Of a DNA stretch of 54,329 nt, positions 49,953-54,329 are shown piece by piece. Location of the stretch: NCBI GenBank assembly GCA_900315485.1, contig OMZI01000019.1, positions 1-54,329 on the forward strand, written 5' to 3'. The stretch is from an uncultured Eubacteriales bacterium (GTDB lineage: Bacteria; Bacillota; Clostridia; Peptostreptococcales; Anaerovoracaceae). The translations under genes and the position numbers were made by a program. The notes beneath the pieces were generated by a model. That model made no database searches. It had not been told where the DNA came from and saw only the letters and a program-made list of their open reading frames with translations. Numbering within the stretch: the first letter of the stretch is position 1; each line of letters starts with the position of its first letter.

Positions 49953-51047
49953 ATGATCCTTGTTGGAATCGATGTCTCTAAAGATAAGCATGACTGCTTC
50001 ATCTCAACCTCTGACGGTGAAGTTCTGTTCGATGTCTTCACCATCGCTAACACAATGGATGGTTTTTCAGATCTTTATGAAAAAATCTCATCTGTAGCTG
50101 ACGATTTTTCCAAAGTAAAAGTAGGTCTCGAAGCGACCGGCCACTATAGCTACAACATCCTGGGATTCGTTCTTAATAAAGGTCTGACCACCTATGTTAT
50201 TAATCCGTTACATACTAATCTTTTCAGAAAAGGTCAAAGCCTTAGAAAGACGAAAACGGATAGAATACTCAAGTCATTGACCCGTTATCGCTTCATAAAA
50301 GTCCAGGAGCGAGCAAAGTACAAGACTTCCGTTGCTCGCCTCGTAAACATCCTTTTTCCGGAGCTTGAGGATGTTGTCTCCTCGCTCCATATGAAGTCTG
50401 TATATACTCTCCTGTCTGAGTTCCCCGGTGCCTCACATATTGCCTCAGCCCATCTGACACATTTAACCCACTTACTGTATGTTGAGTCTAAAGGTCACTA
50501 TGGAAGAGACAAGGCTATTGAGATCCGTGAAGCAGCGAGATCATCCATCGGGTCAGTTATGCCTGCGAAGTCGCTGGAACTCAGCCACACCATCAACCTC
50601 ATAAACATCTTAAGCAACGAGATCGATGAGATCGAAGCAGAGATCAAATGCATCATGAATGAGATTGATTCTCCGATTTTAAGCATTCCCGGCATAAGTT
50701 ACCGCATGGGAGCTATGATCATTGCTGAGATTGGAGACTTTGACCGTTTTTCGTCTCCGGACCAGATTCTGGCATACGCAGGCATGTCACCATCGACCTA
50801 CCAGTCTGGGCAACTGACATCTTCCCATGCCCACATGGAGAAACGCGGCTCCAAATATCTTCGCTATGCGTTGTTCAATGCAACGATATATGTTTGCAAT
50901 TGGGACCCAACTTTCTCAGCCTATCTTGCTAAAAAGCGAGCCGAAGGCAAGCATTACTATGTCGCTATTACTCATGCAGCAAAAAAGCTTGTTCGCCTGA
51001 TCTATGCTCTGGAAAGCAGTGGCGAGCAGTACAGAATAGCTGCGTGA
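49953..51047 (+). CDS. IS110-family transposase with internal deletion
   Basis: A 364-residue DEDD transposase/recombinase preceded by GAAAGGAGTG. D7 (V-G-I-D-V-S), E60 (V-G-L-E-A-T-G) and D103 (K-T-K-T-D) are present. The fourth acidic residue, normally three positions later in T-D-x-x-D-A, is absent: the sequence goes from T-D-R-I straight to L-K-S-L-T-R-Y-R-F. By my recollection of the family about 30 residues are missing there, in frame, and the shorter total length agrees. The C-terminal Tnp_20 domain with the catalytic serine region (G-M-S-P-S-T-Y-Q-S-G) is intact. It is probably inactive. Confidence 0.85.
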   Translation: MILVGIDVSKDKHDCFISTSDGEVLFDVFTIANTMDGFSDLYEKISSVADDFSKVKVGLEATGHYSYNILGFVLNKGLTTYVINPLHTNLFRKGQSLRKTKTDRILKSLTRYRFIKVQERAKYKTSVARLVNILFPELEDVVSSLHMKSVYTLLSEFPGASHIASAHLTHLTHLLYVESKGHYGRDKAIEIREAARSSIGSVMPAKSLELSHTINLINILSNEIDEIEAEIKCIMNEIDSPILSIPGISYRMGAMIIAEIGDFDRFSSPDQILAYAGMSPSTYQSGQLTSSHAHMEKRGSKYLRYALFNATIYVCNWDPTFSAYLAKKRAEGKHYYVAITHAAKKLVRLIYALESSGEQYRIAA

Positions 51048-51068
51048 TCCTTACAATATGCTCTGCTT

Positions 51069-51089
51069 GGCGTCTTTGACGCCTTTTTT
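51069..51089 (+). terminator. Rho-independent terminator after the IS110 transposase
   Basis: GGCGTC (51069-51074) pairs with GACGCC (51078-51083), followed by six T. The remaining bases to 51340 show no gene. Confidence 0.85.
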
Positions 51090-51345
51090 GTCATGCAGTT
51101 TTCAAGGTTCTGATATATCTAAATGGATTTCTCCAAATTAGGCTTGATTTTTAATAGTTAGTCTTCAAACTGCTGTCCCGTGCGGTCCGCAAATTCAGAC
51201 TGCAGCTGTTTGTGGAAACACGCCATTTATCTCAACTGACAATAGTTACACTTTATGATAGCATGAATGTGATATTATTGAGAATGCCTACAGGTGAAAG
51301 CATAACCATTGCAATCTGTGATTGTTATACAGGGTACAGGGGCAG

Positions 51346-51460
51346 AAGGAGACATCTGTGTGTCTGATTGTTGTGACAGCACCGGTATGGGGAGAGAATG
51401 GCAAAATGGGACATCTGTGTGACAGCACCCGTATGGGGAGAGAAAGGCAGAAGGGGACAG
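51346..51460. repeat. Two-copy 46-bp direct repeat before the carbonic anhydrase gene
   Basis: TGTGACAGCACC-GTATGGGGAGAGAA occurs at 51372 and 51418, 46 bases apart, with GACATCTGTGTG between and before. The GACAG/GGGGAC elements resemble the REP family of 3708. The second copy ends about 20 bases before the ATG at 51466. Confidence 0.7.
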
Positions 51461-51465
51461 TCTTT

Positions 51466-51954
51466 ATGAACATAGATAAGAGCGTATTTATTGCCGAGGG
51501 CGCGAGGCTCGTCGGAGATAATATAACAATAGGAAAGGACAGCAGCGTCTGGTATAACACTGTCATAAGATGCGGTAATGAAGAGCACGTGGATATTGGC
51601 GAAGGGACCAACATCCAGGATCTGTGCATGATACACACAGGCCACGGGATCGATGTGAAGATAGGCAGCGGTGTAACGGCCGGCCACATGTGCCTGATCC
51701 ACGGCTGCACCATCGGGGACAACACCCTGATCGGCATGGGCTCGATCGTCATGGACAAGGCTGTCATCGGCAGCAACTGCATAATCGGTGCAGGCTCTCT
51801 GGTAACAGGCGGCACAGTGATACCCGATGGCAGCATGGCTTTCGGCCGGCCGGCCAAAGTCGTGAAGGAGCTGACCGCAGAGCAGGTGGATGCCGTCCGC
51901 TACTCCGCTGACCTGTATGTAGAGGAAAGCAAGGAGCATAAGGAAGAGCAGTAA
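51466..51954 (+). CDS. Gamma-class carbonic anhydrase-like protein
   Basis: A 162-residue left-handed beta-helix protein. Hexapeptide repeats such as V-G-D-N-I-T-I-G-K-D-S-S-V-W and I-G-D-N-T-L-I-G-M-G-S-I-V run through ~120 residues. Zinc ligands are expected in M-I-H-T-G-H-G and T-A-G-H-M-C-L-I-H-G-C. Such trimers hydrate CO2 or, in many bacteria, have no shown activity (YrdA/PaaY group). ATG 51466 follows AGAAGGGGAC. Upstream frame extension to 51322 is repeat DNA. Confidence 0.9.
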   Translation: MNIDKSVFIAEGARLVGDNITIGKDSSVWYNTVIRCGNEEHVDIGEGTNIQDLCMIHTGHGIDVKIGSGVTAGHMCLIHGCTIGDNTLIGMGSIVMDKAVIGSNCIIGAGSLVTGGTVIPDGSMAFGRPAKVVKELTAEQVDAVRYSADLYVEESKEHKEEQ

Positions 51955-52049
51955 TCACAGTTGCAGGCGTCAGAGCCGGCAATTAAGAAACACGGTCGCG
52001 GTAACAGAGTCTGCGGCCGATATATGCCGATATATAAGGAGGGGCAAAC

Positions 52050-52211
52050 ATGGGTGCAACTGAAATCATTCTAATAATAGTATGCGCAGCACTGGTCATA
52101 GGCGTATTCGCATACTCGATCAAACAACACAAAGACGAGAAGAGACCGCCTGTAGACTTCATCAGAGAACTCTTCAATCATTTCGGAGACGGCTCGAACT
52201 ACAAACGGTAA
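52050..52211 (+). CDS. Short single-pass membrane protein, 53 residues
   Basis: A near-perfect AAGGAGGGG precedes an ATG that encodes a hydrophobic helix (I-I-L-I-I-V-C-A-A-L-V-I-G-V-F-A-Y) and then a charged tail (K-Q-H-K-D-E-K-R-P-P-V-D-F-I-R-E-L-F-N-H-F). The topology is probably N-out with a cytoplasmic tail. Such peptides often regulate membrane partners. It follows the carbonic anhydrase by 95 bases and is closed by a terminator at 52296. Confidence 0.7.
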   Translation: MGATEIILIIVCAALVIGVFAYSIKQHKDEKRPPVDFIRELFNHFGDGSNYKR

Positions 52212-52295
52212 CAGCGGATCTCGCTTGATGAGAGGCGGTCAACGATCAGACGCGCGAAAAGCGAAATAGTCAAAATATCATTTGAAAAGATATAG

Positions 52296-52332
52296 AAAGC
52301 CCAATTCAGTTTTATACTGGACTGGGCTTTTG
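52296..52332. terminator. Rho-independent terminator after the short membrane protein
   Basis: AAAGCCCA (52296-52303) pairs with TGGGCTTTT, with an inner CAGT/ACTG pair and a 5-base loop. Confidence 0.8.
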
Positions 52333-52460
52333 CAGTGTATGGCTATGCCGGCCGTAAGCTCTGTTTCTGACGCACAATAAACCCGTTTACGCGCGCATTT
52401 GCCAATTCATTACTTCGTATGCTCAATTCTTCATAAGCGAAAGAGGAGTTTTATGAAATT

Positions 52461-52500
52461 GTGTACATTTAAAAATAATTTTGCCTAAAAATGAACACAA
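52461..52500. repeat. 40-bp inverted-repeat element, first copy at locus C
   Basis: TGTGTACATTT (52461-52471) and AAATGAACACA (52490-52500) are inverted half-sites with one mismatch, bounding a 40-base element. A second copy lies at 52715. The stretch 52333-52714 otherwise shows no gene. Confidence 0.75.
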
Positions 52501-52714
52501 AATGCTATAACGACCAGCTGCGCATTGCTGCTGACAAAAATATCTGAACATGAATAGATCTGCATCTAAAGGACTGCATTGGGCAAAGCCTTGAAAACAC
52601 TGGGTTTCATGGATCCGGTGATAATAGGCGCTATATGCGGAAATCATAGGGGTGGCCATAAACGTAGATGGAAGGACGGGTATCTGGCAAAAGACAGATA
52701 TGTATGCTATACTT

Positions 52715-52755
52715 TGTGTACATTTTTCGATGATTTTATTTTAAAATGAACAACA
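52715..52755. repeat. Inverted-repeat element, second copy, abutting nuclease-like gene C
   Basis: TGTGTACATTT (52715-52725) and AAATGAACA (52744-52752) repeat the pattern of 52461. A TATACT promoter-like box at 52708 lies immediately before, and the coding start is 28 bases after, so the element sits over the expected transcription start. A single half-site, AAATGAACA, also occurs after the gene at 53600. Confidence 0.75.
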
Positions 52756-52783
52756 AAACAAAAAAGTCCTCCGGAGGGATGTC

Positions 52784-53578
52784 ATGACGCACAGAAAAGA
52801 ACTGGAACGGATCCGGAAAATACTGCTTGAAAGAAAGGGCGCGCTTGAGAATGAATTGAGAACGCTGCCGGAAGGAACTTTGTATTGCTCCAGGCGCAAA
52901 GATTGGTGGGTGTATTACCAGCTGCTGCCGAAGAAGGGCAACAGGAAGAAGGAGAAGCGGATCGGGATCTCGCGCGACACGGAGCAGATATTCGGGCTGG
53001 TGCGGAAGAGGTATATCACGAAGGCGCTGGGACGGATAGATAAGGACATTAAGGTCGTGGATATGGCGCTCAGGCACTACACTGATATTGATGAGGCGTC
53101 TGTGATGGCAAAATTCCTGGCAAAGCACCCGGAGCTGAGCGATGGGATCTATCATGGGCGGCAGCGCGATGAGGCGTGGGCGGATGACTATGAAAGGCAG
53201 CAGGATTTCTATGCGGAGAAGCGCAAGCACACCGCAGCTGACGGAACATCGATGCTGTCCAAGAATGAGATGTACATTGCGGCGAGACTTGAGTTCTACG
53301 GGATACCTTATAGATATGAAGATTCCGTGGCGCACCCGGATGTGGACCGCATTCCTGATTTCAAGATCAGAAGGCCGCGCGACGGCAAGATTATTTACTG
53401 GGAGCATCTCGGCCTGACAGGTGATGACGGATACATGAAAGGGAATGAGCTGAAACTCACAGAGTACGAGAACTCGGATATCGTTCCATGGGACAACCTG
53501 ATCATAACCTATGACACGCCTGACGGGGGGATCGATGGCAAAATCATAGATGCTATGATACACGGATGGCTTCTGTAA
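52784..53578 (+). CDS. PD-(D/E)XK nuclease-like protein, family copy C
   Basis: A 264-residue protein preceded by GGAGGG. The N terminus is a basic coiled coil (R-K-E-L-E-R-I-R-K-I-L-L-E-R-K). A beta segment follows (W-W-V-Y-Y-Q...K-R-I-G-I-S), then helices, then the core: E162 in S-K-N-E-M-Y, D192 in I-P-D-F, E207-H208 in W-E-H-L-G, and N-L-I-I-T-Y. Spacing of the three acidic residues matches copies at 8377 and 34026. The P-D-F...W-E-H-L-G pattern is typical of DNA-cleaving domains that have H in place of K. Among the three copies this has the clearest nuclease-like core. Confidence 0.68.
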   Translation: MTHRKELERIRKILLERKGALENELRTLPEGTLYCSRRKDWWVYYQLLPKKGNRKKEKRIGISRDTEQIFGLVRKRYITKALGRIDKDIKVVDMALRHYTDIDEASVMAKFLAKHPELSDGIYHGRQRDEAWADDYERQQDFYAEKRKHTAADGTSMLSKNEMYIAARLEFYGIPYRYEDSVAHPDVDRIPDFKIRRPRDGKIIYWEHLGLTGDDGYMKGNELKLTEYENSDIVPWDNLIITYDTPDGGIDGKIIDAMIHGWLL

Positions 53579-53693
53579 GGTGCAACATGGGCTGGCGTGA
53601 AATGAACATATAGCTTCTGTCGAAAGTTGCAGAAAAGCCTTGACCATGATGTTACATCACGGTTTACGATGGACACACAGGAGGTGAAGAGCT

Positions 53694-54257
53694 GTGAAGA
53701 TAAATGAGCTTGAAGACTTGCTGGGGGTTTCAAAGGCGACAATCAGATACTATGAGGATCAGGGACTTGTTACACCGCCGCGCATGGAGAACGGCTATCG
53801 TGATTACAGCGATGAAGAGGTGCAGCTGTTCCAGAAAATCATAGTGCTGCGTAAGCTGGGGCTGGGTATTCCGGAGATAAGAGATCTGATAGATGGCAAA
53901 GTGGAACTGCATGATGTTCTGGAGGGCAATGTGGAGAGACTGCGCACACGCCAGGGTGAGATATCGTCTGCGATAGAGTTGTGCGGCAAGATTGAGGCAG
54001 AGACCGCTGACTTTGCCAGCCTCGATTCGCCGAAATATCTGAAACACATATACGAGAATGAACAGCAAGGCAGGCACTTCGCTGAGACAAAAGAAATAAG
54101 TGTCAGGCAGCTCAACCTGGCTATCACTCTGCTGGGAATGCTTGCGGGAACTCCCGTGATACAGAACAAAGAGTTCTCGGAGCATTCAAACGAACCGCTG
54201 CCGGCCGATATAAGAGCTAACAAGAAAGAAGGTTCTTCACGAATACTTGTGGGATAG
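53694..54257 (+). CDS. MerR-family transcriptional regulator
   Basis: A 187-residue regulator starting at GTG 53694, preceded by AGGAGGTGAAG. The winged helix is at the N terminus (I-N-E-L-E-D-L-L-G-V-S-K-A-T-I-R-Y-Y-E-D-Q-G-L-V...N-G-Y-R-D-Y-S), followed by the dimerisation coiled coil (~80-115). The effector region of ~70 residues has a L-L-G-M-L-A-G hydrophobic patch and no cysteine pair, so metal sensing is unlikely. No target operon can be assigned because the window ends. Confidence 0.9.
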   Translation: MKINELEDLLGVSKATIRYYEDQGLVTPPRMENGYRDYSDEEVQLFQKIIVLRKLGLGIPEIRDLIDGKVELHDVLEGNVERLRTRQGEISSAIELCGKIEAETADFASLDSPKYLKHIYENEQQGRHFAETKEISVRQLNLAITLLGMLAGTPVIQNKEFSEHSNEPLPADIRANKKEGSSRILVG

Positions 54258-54282
54258 CGAGTAAAAGCTATCCCGCTTTTTT
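54251..54282 (+). terminator. Rho-independent terminator overlapping the merR stop
   Basis: GGGATAGC (54251-54258) pairs with GCTATCCC (54267-54274), followed by a T-run. The stop codon TAG lies inside the left arm. Confidence 0.85.
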
Positions 54283-54329
54283 AGTCGGAATGCCCCGAGC
54301 GACCCGCGCTGCGACGGCGGTCACTAATC

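Larger units (their letters stand above)
49740..51130 (+). mobile_element. IS110-family insertion sequence, probably defective
   Basis: A transposase gene of the IS110 family with non-coding flanks. IS110 elements lack terminal inverted repeats, so the limits are estimates: the left end lies somewhere in 49710-49780 and the right end after the terminator at 51089. The transposase appears to have lost an internal segment (see the CDS). Confidence 0.65.

Overview
The window looks like chromosome from an anaerobic member of the Firmicutes, most likely class Clostridia. The grounds are strong AGGAGG-type ribosome binding sites, a core base composition that looks moderately GC-rich, an AmmeMemoRadiSam gene set, a phosphotransbutyrylase-like enzyme, a redox-active C_GCAxxG_C_C protein, a SipW-type signal peptidase, a sortase-type surface protein and an IS110 element. 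Genus cannot be fixed from the sequence alone. All calls rest on reading motifs by eye; no database search was run.

Layout. 0-8.4 kb: palindromes that look like an IS200/IS605-type end, an exported alpha/beta hydrolase, a VanZ-like protein, a DUF2442-HTH regulator behind a broken DUF4160 gene, a redox protein, a MEMO1-AMMECR1 fusion with its radical SAM partner, ornithine carbamoyltransferase, and a decayed radical SAM locus. 8.4-14.4 kb: a nuclease-like gene facing away from a 52-bp tandem array, then a run of small-metabolism genes (GNAT-NnrE fusion, cupin, fructosamine kinase-like, alpha/beta hydrolase, ferredoxin-type membrane protein). 14.5-21.3 kb: an integrative mobilizable element with a large serine recombinase, an ORF6N protein, an XRE regulator, a RepA-like ATPase, a candidate origin region and a MobA/MobL-type relaxase. 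21.4-27.1 kb: AT-richer accessory DNA holding the right part of a second, related element (relaxase tail, ECF sigma factor and its membrane partner) and a PASTA/VanZ/VanZ/signal peptidase group, closed by tRNA-Arg(CCU). 27.5-33.4 kb: a large repeat lipoprotein, alanine racemase, PAP2 phosphatase, a small lipoprotein and an uracil-DNA glycosylase with an unusual insert. 33.4-34.9 kb: a 75-bp periodic palindrome array in front of a second nuclease-like gene. 35-49.7 kb: membrane and surface proteins, DUF2156, GNAT, ThrH, DUF1858, B3/4, cytidine deaminase, SipW, peptidase T, a Ptb-like enzyme, an EamA transporter and a lipoprotein. 49.7-54.3 kb: an IS110 element, gamma carbonic anhydrase, a short membrane peptide, a third nuclease-like gene with its own palindromes, and a MerR regulator.

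The most striking pattern is a set of three very divergent proteins (8377-9252, 34026-34865, 52784-53578). They share an E-X29-D-F-X13/14-E-H-x-G signature that resembles a PD-(D/E)XK nuclease core. Each gene lies just downstream of copies of a 37-40 bp element bounded by inverted half-sites, and each locus has its own half-site sequence. At two loci the copies form arrays with exact 52-bp and 75-bp periods, and one isolated 37-bp copy lies 14 kb from its array. I read this as a candidate undescribed nuclease/repeat system; its function is unknown.
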